Assembly: GCF_913778135.1 (NCBI RefSeq)
Contig: NZ_CAJYVU010000056.1
Coordinates: 1-44,058 of the forward strand
DNA length: 44,058 nucleotides
Reading direction: 5' to 3'
Origin: an uncultured Sphingomonas sp.
GTDB taxonomy: Bacteria; Pseudomonadota; Alphaproteobacteria; Sphingomonadales; Sphingomonadaceae
Position numbers and translations under genes: made by a program. The notes beneath the pieces were generated by a model, which was not told where the DNA came from, searched no databases, and saw only the letters and a program-made list of their open reading frames with translations. Every line of letters begins with the position of its first letter. The first letter of the stretch is position 1. Of the stretch, positions 33,919 to 42,187 are shown one piece after another.

Positions 33919-36399
33919 TCACCAGTTCAGCCCGGCGCGAACGTAGAGGAAGCGCCCGTTGAACCCGAACGGCGAGTAATAGGGAAAGCCCAGCACGCCG
34001 GTCGAGTTGTTCGCGATCGAGGTTTGCCGCGGATAAACGTCGAACAGGTTGCTCACCCCCACGCCGATCTGCGCACCGCGCGTGGCGGAATAGCGCAGCT
34101 CCAGATCGGTGATCGCGCGGTCGCCGGTGCGGACATCGGCAGCGGGTGTCGTTCCCGGCTGGTTGACGTCGCCGTAATAGGTCACGCGTGCCAGCGCGCC
34201 GATCTGGTCGAGCGACCAGTCGATCGTGCCCGTCACCTTCTGCTGCGGGGTGCCATCCTCCAGCGTCAGGATGCGGCTGCGCGCGAACAATGTCGGCGCG
34301 GGGTCGAGGGTCGCGGTGGAGGTGGGCACGCGCGTGACCTTCACGTCGTTGATGTTGCCCGCGACCGTGAAATCGAACGCACCCGCGGCCGTCGTGCGCC
34401 AGCGATAATGCGCCACCGCGTCGATCCCCTTGGTGGTGGACGCCAGCCCGTTGATGAAGAAGCGCGCGGCGGCCACGCCGGTGTTGGTTTGGGCCAGGAT
34501 CGCCTGCACCTGCGGATTGCCGGCCCCGGCGATATTCTCCGACAAACCGATCTGGTCGCGGATGTGGATGCGATACGCGTCGATCGTCAGGTCGAACCCG
34601 CCGGCGCGGATCACCGTGCCGAGCGACAGGTTGGTCGACTTCTCGGGTTCGAGCGGCAAGCCGCCGAGCGCGCGTCCGACGTCGCTGGTCGATGGCACCG
34701 TGCCCGTCAGCACGGGCGTGCCGTTGGTCACCACCGAGGCGACCTGCGTGAAATATTGCTGCTGGAGCGAGGGCGCGCGGAAGCCGGTCGACGCGGTGCC
34801 GCGCAGCGCGAACCAGTCGGCGAGGTCGTAGCGTGCCGACAGCTTGCCGTTCGCGGTGCTGCCGAAATCGGAATAATCCTCGGCGCGGCCGGCAATGCCG
34901 AACAACAGCCTGTCGGTCACCTGCGCCTCGACGTCGACGTAGACGCTGCCGCTGCGGCGGCTGCGCTTCGTCGCGTTGCGGGGATCGAAGCCACCGAATC
35001 CTTGTGCACCAGGCGCGGAGCCGGCGACCGCATCGGTCGCACCCGCGGGATAACCGTAGGACGCGCGCTCGCCCGCGCTGATCTTGTACCCTTCGCGGCG
35101 CCCTTCGATCCCGAATGCGAGGTTCAGCGACTGGAACACGTCGAACTTGCGCGTGACATCCAGGCCGGCGACATATTGGTCGTAGGCGACCTCACCGTCG
35201 TAGAAGTTGCGTGGGGTGGCCGAGCCATAAGCGTAATTGGCCGAATTGAGCGTACGGAAATCAACCGTGTTGCGCCCGTAGCTGAGCGACAGGTCGAGGT
35301 CGAAACCGCCCAGCGTGCTACGCAGGCCCGCCGCCGAGTTGATGTCCTTGGTCTTGGTGTTGATGAGCGGCAGGAACCCGTCCGGGTAGCCCGCGAGCGC
35401 GAGCTGGCGCCGCGTCGTCGCTGCCGCGGTGGTCTGCGCCGCGGGATTGACGCGCGGGAATGCCGCACTGCGCGTGTCGCGTTCCTGGTATCCGCCGAAC
35501 GCGTACAGGCTGAGGTTGTCGGTCAGCGAGGTGCCCGCATTGACGAAGCCGGTATATTGCTCGACCTGCGGGTCGCCGTAGCGACCAGTCACGCGCGCGG
35601 GGGAAACGCGGGTGTCGAGATCGGCGCGGTTGGTCGGCTGCCGCTTCAGATACTCGCCGGTCAGCGTGACGAAGCCGTCGTCGCCGAACCCGATGCCCTG
35701 CCACGCCGACACGGTGACGCTGTTCTCGCCCGTCACGTGGCGGCTGTTGCGCGCGGTATCGACCTGCGTGTCGTAGAAGCCGTAATTGACCTGCGCGCCG
35801 CCGCCGAAACGCGCCTCGCGCAGGCGCAGGTTGATGACCCCCGCGATCGCGTCCGAGCCGTATTGCGCCGACGCACCGTCGCGCAGCACCTCAATCCGGT
35901 CGAGCGCGAACGTCGGCACGGTGTTGAGGTCGACCGCCGCCGATCCGCGCCCAACGGTGCCGTTGGTGTTGAGATTGGCCGAGGTGTGCCCACGGATGCC
36001 GTTGATCAGCACCAGCGTCTGATCGGGCGACAGGCCGCGCAGCGTCGCCGGACGGATCGCGTCGGTGGCGTCGTTGGCGGAAGGGCGCGGGAAGTCGATC
36101 GACGGCGCGATCGTCGCGAGTGCGGCGGCGACCTCGGTCGTGCCCTGGCGTTGCAGGCTGGCTGCGCTCAGCACATCGACCGGCGACACGCTGTCGAGCC
36201 GGGTGCGTCCGGCGGCGCGCGTGCCGGTCACGATGATGTCGTTGCCCTCGTCGGCAGTGATCGCCGCATCGGCCGCGGGTGCCGCCTGCGCGGGTTCGGC
36301 GACAGCAGGCGTGCCCGGCGTCGGCGTCTGCGCATCGGCAAGCGGCGCGACGAGCGCGAGGACAGATGCTCCGGCAAGTGCGAGCGGGCGGTATGTCAT
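33919..36399 (-). CDS. TonB-dependent receptor, large
   Basis: 826 residues from ATG 36399 (MTYRPLALAGASVLAL), with a signal peptide cut after ADAQ and a Pro/Ala-rich linker. TonB box-like DIIVTGTRAAGR; plug motifs PATLRGLSPDQTLVLINGIR, HTSANLNTNGTVGRGSAAVD, LDRIEVLRDGASAQYGSDAI and AGVINLRLR; barrel end YVRAGLNW. This subgroup is common in sphingomonads and its ligands are mostly unknown. It is followed, 115 bases on, by the DAACS symporter gene, and together they could carry one substrate over both membranes. An upstream frame to 36453 adds 18 unlikely residues. Confidence 0.93.
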   Translation of the reverse strand: MTYRPLALAGASVLALVAPLADAQTPTPGTPAVAEPAQAAPAADAAITADEGNDIIVTGTRAAGRTRLDSVSPVDVLSAASLQRQGTTEVAAALATIAPSIDFPRPSANDATDAIRPATLRGLSPDQTLVLINGIRGHTSANLNTNGTVGRGSAAVDLNTVPTFALDRIEVLRDGASAQYGSDAIAGVINLRLREARFGGGAQVNYGFYDTQVDTARNSRHVTGENSVTVSAWQGIGFGDDGFVTLTGEYLKRQPTNRADLDTRVSPARVTGRYGDPQVEQYTGFVNAGTSLTDNLSLYAFGGYQERDTRSAAFPRVNPAAQTTAAATTRRQLALAGYPDGFLPLINTKTKDINSAAGLRSTLGGFDLDLSLSYGRNTVDFRTLNSANYAYGSATPRNFYDGEVAYDQYVAGLDVTRKFDVFQSLNLAFGIEGRREGYKISAGERASYGYPAGATDAVAGSAPGAQGFGGFDPRNATKRSRRSGSVYVDVEAQVTDRLLFGIAGRAEDYSDFGSTANGKLSARYDLADWFALRGTASTGFRAPSLQQQYFTQVASVVTNGTPVLTGTVPSTSDVGRALGGLPLEPEKSTNLSLGTVIRAGGFDLTIDAYRIHIRDQIGLSENIAGAGNPQVQAILAQTNTGVAAARFFINGLASTTKGIDAVAHYRWRTTAAGAFDFTVAGNINDVKVTRVPTSTATLDPAPTLFARSRILTLEDGTPQQKVTGTIDWSLDQIGALARVTYYGDVNQPGTTPAADVRTGDRAITDLELRYSATRGAQIGVGVSNLFDVYPRQTSIANNSTGVLGFPYYSPFGFNGRFLYVRAGLNW

Positions 36400-36515
36400 G
36401 CAGGGCACCCCTTTTGATTGGTGGCTTGGCCACGCGTTCTTATTCAGCATCAAGAAACGGTCTGCCCGCCTGTTCCGCGCTGGCCCGACCGGCTCACGTT
36501 TCCGGAAAACAGAGT

Positions 36516-36540
36516 GGCTCGCCGGACACGCCGGCGAGCC
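36516..36540 (-). terminator. Terminator after the lipoprotein gene
   Basis: Perfect 10-base arms (GGCTCGCCGG and CCGGCGAGCC) with a five-base loop, about 50 bases after the small lipoprotein stop codon. On the minus strand it is followed by ACTCTGTTTT, a weak T run. It separates the acetyltransferase-hydrolase-lipoprotein unit from the TonB receptor gene. Confidence 0.7.
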
Positions 36541-36591
36541 TCAGGTTGCGCTAGGGAGCATCCTGGCGGGTTGGTGAAAGAGCGTGAGGCG

Positions 36592-36804
36592 TCAGAAAGC
36601 ATTGCCCACGGAGCTGTTGGCGTTCGTCACGGTCGCATTGTCGAGCGGACCGGCCGCCAGCGCGGCGTCGTTCTCGGTCAGTGCGTCCTCGTCGTTCAGC
36701 ACAATGTCGCTGCCCGCAACGGTGTTGCTGGCCTCATCCGACCTGCCGCAGGCGGCGGCGCCGAGTGCGAGCGACAGCGCGAGCGTGGTGACGATTTTCT
36801 TCAA
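36592..36804 (-). CDS. Small acidic exported lipoprotein-like protein
   Basis: 70 residues from a TTG start, supported by a near-perfect ribosome site (AAAGGAGGTAACC). Signal sequence LKKIVTTLALSLALGAAAC, with Cys at residue 19 as a probable (non-consensus) lipidation site, then an acidic, Asn/Asp/Ala-rich, probably disordered tail (DIVLNDEDALTENDAALAAG). No domain is recognised. It follows the gamma-glutamyl hydrolase gene by 20 bases and ends before a terminator. It was not visible with an ATG start, so automated calls may miss it. Confidence 0.7.
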   Translation of the reverse strand: MKKIVTTLALSLALGAAACGRSDEASNTVAGSDIVLNDEDALTENDAALAAGPLDNATVTNANSSVGNAF

Positions 36805-36824
36805 GGTTACCTCCTTTGTGACGA

Positions 36825-37613
36825 TCAAAGCGGGAATGACGCAGGTGTTGCGGCAACGCCGCGATGGATCGCGGCACTGTCGCGCAGCGCTTGGCCGAAC
36901 AGCGAAAAGAAGCCTCGGTTGGCGGGGTTCGCCTCGACGTCCCATTCGGGATGCCATTGCACCGCCAGCACCTCGGCGCCGCAAGGACGCGCCGCGATCG
37001 CCTCGACCACCGCGTCGCCCGACGCACGCGCCTCGATCGACAGGTCGCTGCCCAACCGGTCTATTGCCTGTTCGTGGACCGAATTGACCGAGACCGAACG
37101 GCGACCCGTCTCGCGTGCCAGCCGGCCACCGGCCGTCAGTTCGACGTCGTGATGATGGTTGAACAGCTCGGCATAGGGCCGCGCGTCCCAGCCGCCGCGC
37201 AGGTGACGCTCGCGACACGGCTCGCGCGACAATGTGCCACCGAACAGGACGTTCAGCTCCTGCAAGCCGCGGCAGATACCGAACACCGGCTTGCCCGCCT
37301 CGATCATTCGTGAAGAGAGCGTGAGCGCGACTTCATCGCGATCGTCGTCGCGAACGCCGTCATTCACCTCGCCGCCGTAGCGATGCGCGGCGACGTTGGA
37401 GCGCGAGCCGGTGAGCAGCAGACCGTCGAGGTGGTCGCTCAGCGCGCCCGCGTCGCTCACATCGGCGATCGCGGGCACCAGCATCACGCATGCGCCGGCA
37501 TAATGTGCGAGCGGCGCGACGAAGCGGCTGGCGACCGCCTGGATCGGCCGCTGCGCCACCTCGTTGCAGCACAGCACCCCCACCAGCGGCTTGCGTGCTC
37601 CACTCACGTTCAT
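36825..37613 (-). CDS. Class I glutamine amidotransferase-fold hydrolase (PuuD-like)
   Basis: 262 residues. C26 peptidase family: nucleophile Cys114 in GICRGLQELNVLFGGTL, catalytic His221 and Glu223 in VQWHPEW, and HHHDVEL plus VNSVHEQAI typical of gamma-glutamyl-GABA hydrolase (PuuD). Such enzymes cut a gamma-glutamyl amide to free glutamate and an amine. The ATG overlaps the stop of the serine acetyltransferase gene (ATGA), so the two proteins are co-produced. With the RimK-like ligase encoded nearby it could form a glutamylation and deglutamylation pair; alternatively it works on glutathione-type peptides. Confidence 0.88.
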   Translation of the reverse strand: MNVSGARKPLVGVLCCNEVAQRPIQAVASRFVAPLAHYAGACVMLVPAIADVSDAGALSDHLDGLLLTGSRSNVAAHRYGGEVNDGVRDDDRDEVALTLSSRMIEAGKPVFGICRGLQELNVLFGGTLSREPCRERHLRGGWDARPYAELFNHHHDVELTAGGRLARETGRRSVSVNSVHEQAIDRLGSDLSIEARASGDAVVEAIAARPCGAEVLAVQWHPEWDVEANPANRGFFSLFGQALRDSAAIHRGVAATPASFPL

Positions 37614-38566
37614 TGCTCCGCCAACCGCTCACGCACCGCCTGCGCACCAACGGCATTGAGCACGCGCGCCTCGGGTTGCGAGACGATGCTGCCCGCGGGC
37701 ACGTCGCTCAGCAGCCAGACGTTGCCTCCGATCGTCGCACCCCGCCCGATGGTGACTCGGCCAAGGATCGTCGATCCGGCATAGATCACCACATCGTCCT
37801 CGACGATCGGATGACGCGCGTGGCGGCTGCGCGGGGTCGGTGCCGCGTCGCCTGGCGGCGTGCGCGCGCCGAGCGTGACGTGCTGGTAGAGCCGCACGCG
37901 CGCACCGATGATCGCGGTTTCGCCGATGACGACCCCCGTGCCGTGATCGATGAAGAAGCTTTGGCCGATCGTCGCGCCGGGATGGATGTCGATCCCCGTC
38001 CGCTCATTGGCCAATTCGGAGATCAATCGTGCCACGATCGGCGCGCCGAGCTGAAACAGCTGATGCGCGACGCGGTGATGCAGGCTCGCGATCGCACCGG
38101 GATAGCACAGCAGGATCTCATCCTCGCTGCGCGCCGCCGGATCGCCCAGGAACGCCGCGGCGACATCGCTGTCGATCAGCGCACGGACTTCACCCAGGGC
38201 CGCCATGAACAGCCGCACGATCGTCGCCGGCTGGTCGGCCTCGAACCCGGCTCCGCGCGCCTCATCCTCCCAATAGGACAGCTCGGCGGCGACCTCGCGC
38301 TCCAGCTCGGTGGCGAGCGCGATCAGCTTGGCCGCGACGAAGCCATCCTCGTCGCGCGCATTGCCGATGAAGCCGCCAAGCCGCCGCGGGAACAGGGCGG
38401 ACGCGATCAGGTCCATCAACGCCGCCACGCCGCGGCGGGACGGGAATGCGCCGACCGGCCGATGGGCCGAACGACGGCGCGCCTCGTCACGTACGGAACG
38501 GAGTGCCGTCACCGCAGTGTCGATCGCCGATCGCCCGTCCGATCGCGGAAGCGCCGCGAGGCTCAT
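37610..38566 (-). CDS. epsC: Serine O-acetyltransferase, EpsC/long CysE type
   Basis: 318 residues. The N-terminal helical part (FVAAKLIALATELEREVAAE; DVAAAFLGDPAARSEDEILL) precedes a left-handed beta-helix made of hexapeptide repeats: GIDIHPGATIGQSFFIDHGT, GVVIGETAIIGARVRLYQHV, then YAGSTILGRVTIGRGATIGG. The His in IDHGTG and in IHPGA are the likely catalytic bases. It makes O-acetylserine, the acceptor of sulfide in cysteine synthesis. No cysteine synthase gene is in the window. It is the first gene of the minus-strand unit and is divergent from the FAD-oxidoreductase operon. Confidence 0.9.
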   Translation of the reverse strand: MSLAALPRSDGRSAIDTAVTALRSVRDEARRRSAHRPVGAFPSRRGVAALMDLIASALFPRRLGGFIGNARDEDGFVAAKLIALATELEREVAAELSYWEDEARGAGFEADQPATIVRLFMAALGEVRALIDSDVAAAFLGDPAARSEDEILLCYPGAIASLHHRVAHQLFQLGAPIVARLISELANERTGIDIHPGATIGQSFFIDHGTGVVIGETAIIGARVRLYQHVTLGARTPPGDAAPTPRSRHARHPIVEDDVVIYAGSTILGRVTIGRGATIGGNVWLLSDVPAGSIVSQPEARVLNAVGAQAVRERLAEQ

Positions 38567-38632
38567 CGGCCAGCACCACCCGGCCGGTGCCCAGGCGCCG
38601 GTAAAAAGACAGGTGACTGGAGGATCGAGGAC

Positions 38633-38689
38633 ATGCGCAGCGGTAAACTCCTGTCGAGCAGGATATCCCAGCTTTGCAGTAGGTGTTAA
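38633..38689 (+). promoter_or_regulatory. Candidate cysteine leader peptide (18 codons, ends Cys-Ser-Arg-Cys)
   Basis: ATG 38633 is preceded by GGAGG and GAGGAC. The frame reads MRSGKLLSSRISQLCSRC and stops with TAA, 93 bases before the FAD-oxidoreductase start. Two cysteine codons fall in the last four sense codons. A cysteine-poor cell would stall there, the classical logic of amino-acid attenuation. The context is right, since a serine acetyltransferase gene and a flavin monooxygenase operon flank it. No obvious terminator hairpin was found between it and the operon. Confidence 0.45.
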
Positions 38690-38781
38690 AACGATTGCTA
38701 GACCGCTGGAAAGGCAACCTATCGACCGGCGGCGACATTCCTGTGGCGGTGAACCCCGCTCGACGTTTCGAGGACAACTAC

Positions 38782-40146
38782 TTGATCAAGCATGTGACGA
38801 TCATCGGCGGCGGCTTCTCGGGAACGTTGCTCGCGATCAACCTGCTGCGACACGACGGGCCGCGTGTGACCCTGATCGAACGAGCGGCGCTGGGTCGTGG
38901 CATCGCCTACGGAACGCGCCAGACGGAACACCTGCTGAACGTGCGCACCGCGAACATGAGCGCCTTTCCCGATCAACCCGATCATCTCGTGCGCTGGTTG
39001 TCGAGCCACGACCACGGCTTCGATGCCGCGGATTTCATCCCGCGCCGTCTTTACGGCGGCTATCTGCGCGATCTGCTCGACACCGCGGCGGCGTCATCGC
39101 CCGGACGGCTTGATCTCGTCGCGGCGGACGCTCTCGCCGTGGAGGAGCGCGGTGACGGCCACCGCGTTCGTTTGTCGGATAGTCGCCACGTTGACACCGA
39201 TGCGGTCGTGCTGGCGCTCGGCAACCTGCCGCCACACGTACCCGCCACGCTGCAGCCGGTCGCGGACCATCCGGCCTTCATCCGCAATCCCTGGAGCATA
39301 CAACCAGCGCTGGGCGATCTGTCGCACGGCCTGAGCGAGGCTGACACACTGTTGCTGATCGGTAGCGGATTGACGATGGTCGACGTGGCGGTGCAGCTCG
39401 ACAGCGCCGGGTTCAAGGGCCGGATGATCGCGATCTCCCGCCGCGGACTTCTGCCGCATCGCCATGCCTCGGGCGGCGCCCACCCGGCGCGGCGACGCGA
39501 GCGGCCGGCGCCGCCATTGTCACGGATGCTTCGCGCGGTTCGCGACCGCGCGTCCGACATCGGCTGGCGCAGCGCAGTGGACGAGCTACGCCCCTTCACG
39601 CAGGCGATCTGGCAGAGTGCCGATGACGCGACCCGCGCGCGCTTCCTGCGCCATCTGCGTCCGTGGTGGGACGTGCACCGCCACCGGCTTGCGCCCAGGG
39701 TGGCCGATCGGATCGCGTGCCTGATCGAGGCTGGCCGACTGGAGGTACGCGCCGGCAAGATCTGTCATGCGGAGGTCGCCGACAAGAAGCTCAACGTCGT
39801 GTGGCGCGCACGCGGCACGGCCACCACCACCACGCTGGACGTGTCGCGCATCATCAATTGCGTCGGCCCGCAGGGTGACGTGACGCAGGTGGACGAACCG
39901 TTGCTGGGCGACATGATCGCGCACGGCACCATACGCCCCGACGCGGAGCGGCTTGGGATCGATGTCGACGCGACGGCACGTGTCCGCTCGTTCGACGGGC
40001 AAGCGAACGAGAGCATCTTCGCCGTCGGGCCGATGACACGAGGCGCGTTCTGGGAGATCACCGCGGTGCCCGACATCCGGCGTCAGGTGTGGGACCTCGC
40101 GCGCTACCTGTCGAACGCACACTGGGTCGCAGGCGAAGGACTGTGA
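38782..40146 (+). CDS. FAD/NAD(P)-binding oxidoreductase (HpyO-like)
   Basis: 454 residues from a proposed TTG at 38782, with GAGGA seven bases upstream and the dinucleotide fold directly behind it (KHVTIIGGGFSGTLLAINLL). A GTG at 38683 would add 33 poor residues. Further family features are IAYGTRQTEHLLNVRTANMS, the second Rossmann motif LLLIGSGLTMVDVAV and IINCVGPQGD near the C-terminus. The family is a two-dinucleotide-fold flavoprotein type with mostly unknown substrates, sometimes next to monooxygenases and ligases. It could reduce flavin for the LLM enzyme or oxidise the cluster's substrate. First gene of the plus-strand operon. Confidence 0.85.
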   Translation: MIKHVTIIGGGFSGTLLAINLLRHDGPRVTLIERAALGRGIAYGTRQTEHLLNVRTANMSAFPDQPDHLVRWLSSHDHGFDAADFIPRRLYGGYLRDLLDTAAASSPGRLDLVAADALAVEERGDGHRVRLSDSRHVDTDAVVLALGNLPPHVPATLQPVADHPAFIRNPWSIQPALGDLSHGLSEADTLLLIGSGLTMVDVAVQLDSAGFKGRMIAISRRGLLPHRHASGGAHPARRRERPAPPLSRMLRAVRDRASDIGWRSAVDELRPFTQAIWQSADDATRARFLRHLRPWWDVHRHRLAPRVADRIACLIEAGRLEVRAGKICHAEVADKKLNVVWRARGTATTTTLDVSRIINCVGPQGDVTQVDEPLLGDMIAHGTIRPDAERLGIDVDATARVRSFDGQANESIFAVGPMTRGAFWEITAVPDIRRQVWDLARYLSNAHWVAGEGL

Positions 40147-40238
40147 TCGGCGAGCTTCGTGCGCGACAAGCTGACGTGCCAGACGGCAAAGCGAAACTTC
40201 GCTCCACCAGCTGCAAGGTGCTTTAATCGGTGGTTGCC

Positions 40239-41153
40239 ATGACCGATCTCGCCATCCTGTTCGAACATCCGCAGTGGTTCGCGCCGCTGTTCGCCGCGCT
40301 CGACCGTCGCGGCGTCGATTACCGCGCGATCCACGCCGACGGCCTCGCCTTCGATCCCGCCGCAACCGCGCCGCCCGCCCGCGTCATCTTCAACCGTATC
40401 GCCATGTCGAGCTTCCTGCGCGCGCCCGAGCATCCAATCTTCTTCGCCGCGGCCGCGCTCGCGCAGTGGGAGGCACAAGGGGCAACCGTGCTGAACGGCA
40501 CGCCCGCCCTGACGCTCGATGCCTCAAAGGCACGGCAGTTGTCGCTAATCGCACGGCTCGGCCTGGCGATCCCGGCGACGCGCGTCGTTCACCGCGCCGC
40601 CGATCTGGTCGCCGCGGCGCGTGACCTGCGCTTCCCGATCGTGGTCAAGGCGAACATCGGCGGATCGGGCGCGGGCATCGTGCGCTACGACGATCCCGCC
40701 GCGCTCGCCGCCGCGGTCGCAGCCGGGCAGGTGCCCGACAGCATCGACCGTGTGCTGCTGGTGCAGGAATATGCGCCGGCGCGCGGCGGCACCATCACTC
40801 GGATCGAGACGCTGGCGGGGCGTTTCCTCTACGCGCTGGAGGTCGACGGCGGTGGCAGCTTCGACCTGTGCCCGGCGGACGCGTGTGCACTCCCCGGCCG
40901 CCCGACCATCACGATGAAGGCGGTCGAGCCTGCCCCGGCGTTGATCGCGGGCGCGGAGGCGATCGTCGCCGCCGCGGGGATCGACGTCGGCGGGGTCGAG
41001 GTGCTGATCGACGACCGCGACGGGACGCCGCGTTTCTACGACGTCAACGCGCTCTCCAACTTTGTCGCCGATCCGCTCACCGTGCTGGGCTGGGATCCGC
41101 ACGATCGGCTGGTCGACTGGCTCGAACAACGCATTGCGGAGGCACGCGCGTGA
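40239..41153 (+). CDS. RimK-like ATP-grasp ligase
   Basis: 304 residues. The ATP-grasp fold is visible: LDASKARQLSLIARLGLAIP, the nucleotide lysine and glycine loop FPIVVKANIGGSGAGIVRYD, the LLVQEYAP strand, and the metal-binding end VGGVEVLIDDRDGTPRFYDV followed by NALSNF. This group joins an amino acid or carboxylate to an amine using ATP (RimK, glutamate ligases). No substrate can be read from sequence. Ninety-two bases separate it from the FAD gene, and its stop overlaps the monooxygenase start (GTGA). A GTG at 40230 is an alternative start. Confidence 0.85.
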   Translation: MTDLAILFEHPQWFAPLFAALDRRGVDYRAIHADGLAFDPAATAPPARVIFNRIAMSSFLRAPEHPIFFAAAALAQWEAQGATVLNGTPALTLDASKARQLSLIARLGLAIPATRVVHRAADLVAAARDLRFPIVVKANIGGSGAGIVRYDDPAALAAAVAAGQVPDSIDRVLLVQEYAPARGGTITRIETLAGRFLYALEVDGGGSFDLCPADACALPGRPTITMKAVEPAPALIAGAEAIVAAAGIDVGGVEVLIDDRDGTPRFYDVNALSNFVADPLTVLGWDPHDRLVDWLEQRIAEARA

Positions 41154-42187
41154 GATACGGTTATTGGATGCCTGTCTTCGGCGGCTGGCTGCGCAACGTT
41201 TCCGACGAAGGCATGGAGGCGACGTGGGATTACGCCAGGCGACTGGCGCAATCGTCCGAGCGGTGGGGCTATGACCTGACCCTGATCGCCGAGCTGAACC
41301 TGAACGACATCAAGGGCGTGGAGCAGCCCGCGCTCGACGCGTGGTCGACCGCCGCTGCGCTTGCGGCAGTGACCGAGCGGCTGGAGCTGATGGTCGCGGT
41401 ACGCCCGAACTTCCACCACCCCGCGTTGTTCGCGAAGGCCGCGGCGAACATCGACCGGATCGCGGACGGACGCCTGTCACTCAATGTCGTGTCGAGCTGG
41501 TGGGCGGACGAGGCGAAGCAATACGGATTGCAGTTCGACAAGCACGACGATCGCTATGCGCGCACCGCCGAGTGGCTGGACGTGGTCGATGGCCTGTGGC
41601 GCGAGGATCGCTTCAGCTACCAGGGCCGCTTCTACACGACGCAGGATGCGATCTGCGCGCCCAAGCCGAAGAGCCGACCGATCATCTACGCCGGCGGGGA
41701 GAGTGACGCCGCGAAGACGATGATCGCGGCGCAGTGCGACGCCTATGTCATGCACGGCGATCCGGTGGCGGCAATCGCACCCAAGATCGACGACATGCGC
41801 GCGCGCCGCGCCGCGGCGGGCGGCACGCCGATGACCTTCGGCATGGCCGCCTACGCGATCGTCCGCGACAGCGAGGCCGAGGCGAAGCGAGAGTTGGAGC
41901 GGATCACCACCGTCACCGAACTGCCCGCAGGCTACGCCAATTTCGATCAATGGCTGTCGGGGACGCAGCTGGAACGCGAACTGAAGCTGCAGGAATATTC
42001 GGTTTCGAACCGCGGGCTGCGCCCCAACCTCGTCGGCACGCCCGAACAGTTGAAGGAGCGGATCGCAGAATATGAGGCCGCAGGGCTCGACCTGCTGCTG
42101 CTACAGATGAGCCCGCAGGAGGAGGAAATGGAACGGTTCGCCGCCCAGGTCATGGCCGTGCCGACCGCGGTGCCGGAACCCGCGTGA
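41150..42187 (+). CDS. LLM-class FMNH2-dependent monooxygenase (SsuD/SfnG-like)
   Basis: 345 residues from GTG 41150, overlapping the ligase stop. Luciferase-like TIM-barrel features include RYGYWMPVFGGWLRNVSDEG, ERWGYDLTLIAELNLND, AVTERLELMVAVRPNFHHPA, ANIDRIADGRLSLNVVSSWW, HDDRYARTAEWLDVVDGLW and the late VGTPEQLKERIAEYEAAGLD. The family includes alkanesulfonate and dimethylsulfone monooxygenases, which release sulfite or sulfinate, and it needs reduced flavin from a partner. The cluster supplies a FAD-oxidoreductase but no classical SsuE. The exact substrate is not known. Confidence 0.88.
   Translation: MRYGYWMPVFGGWLRNVSDEGMEATWDYARRLAQSSERWGYDLTLIAELNLNDIKGVEQPALDAWSTAAALAAVTERLELMVAVRPNFHHPALFAKAAANIDRIADGRLSLNVVSSWWADEAKQYGLQFDKHDDRYARTAEWLDVVDGLWREDRFSYQGRFYTTQDAICAPKPKSRPIIYAGGESDAAKTMIAAQCDAYVMHGDPVAAIAPKIDDMRARRAAAGGTPMTFGMAAYAIVRDSEAEAKRELERITTVTELPAGYANFDQWLSGTQLERELKLQEYSVSNRGLRPNLVGTPEQLKERIAEYEAAGLDLLLLQMSPQEEEMERFAAQVMAVPTAVPEPA

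Noticed and set aside
38683..38781. 33-residue N-terminal extension of the FAD-oxidoreductase from GTG 38683
   Set aside because: The start at 38782 has a ribosome site and places the Rossmann motif directly at the N-terminus as expected; the extension also overlaps the end of the candidate leader peptide.
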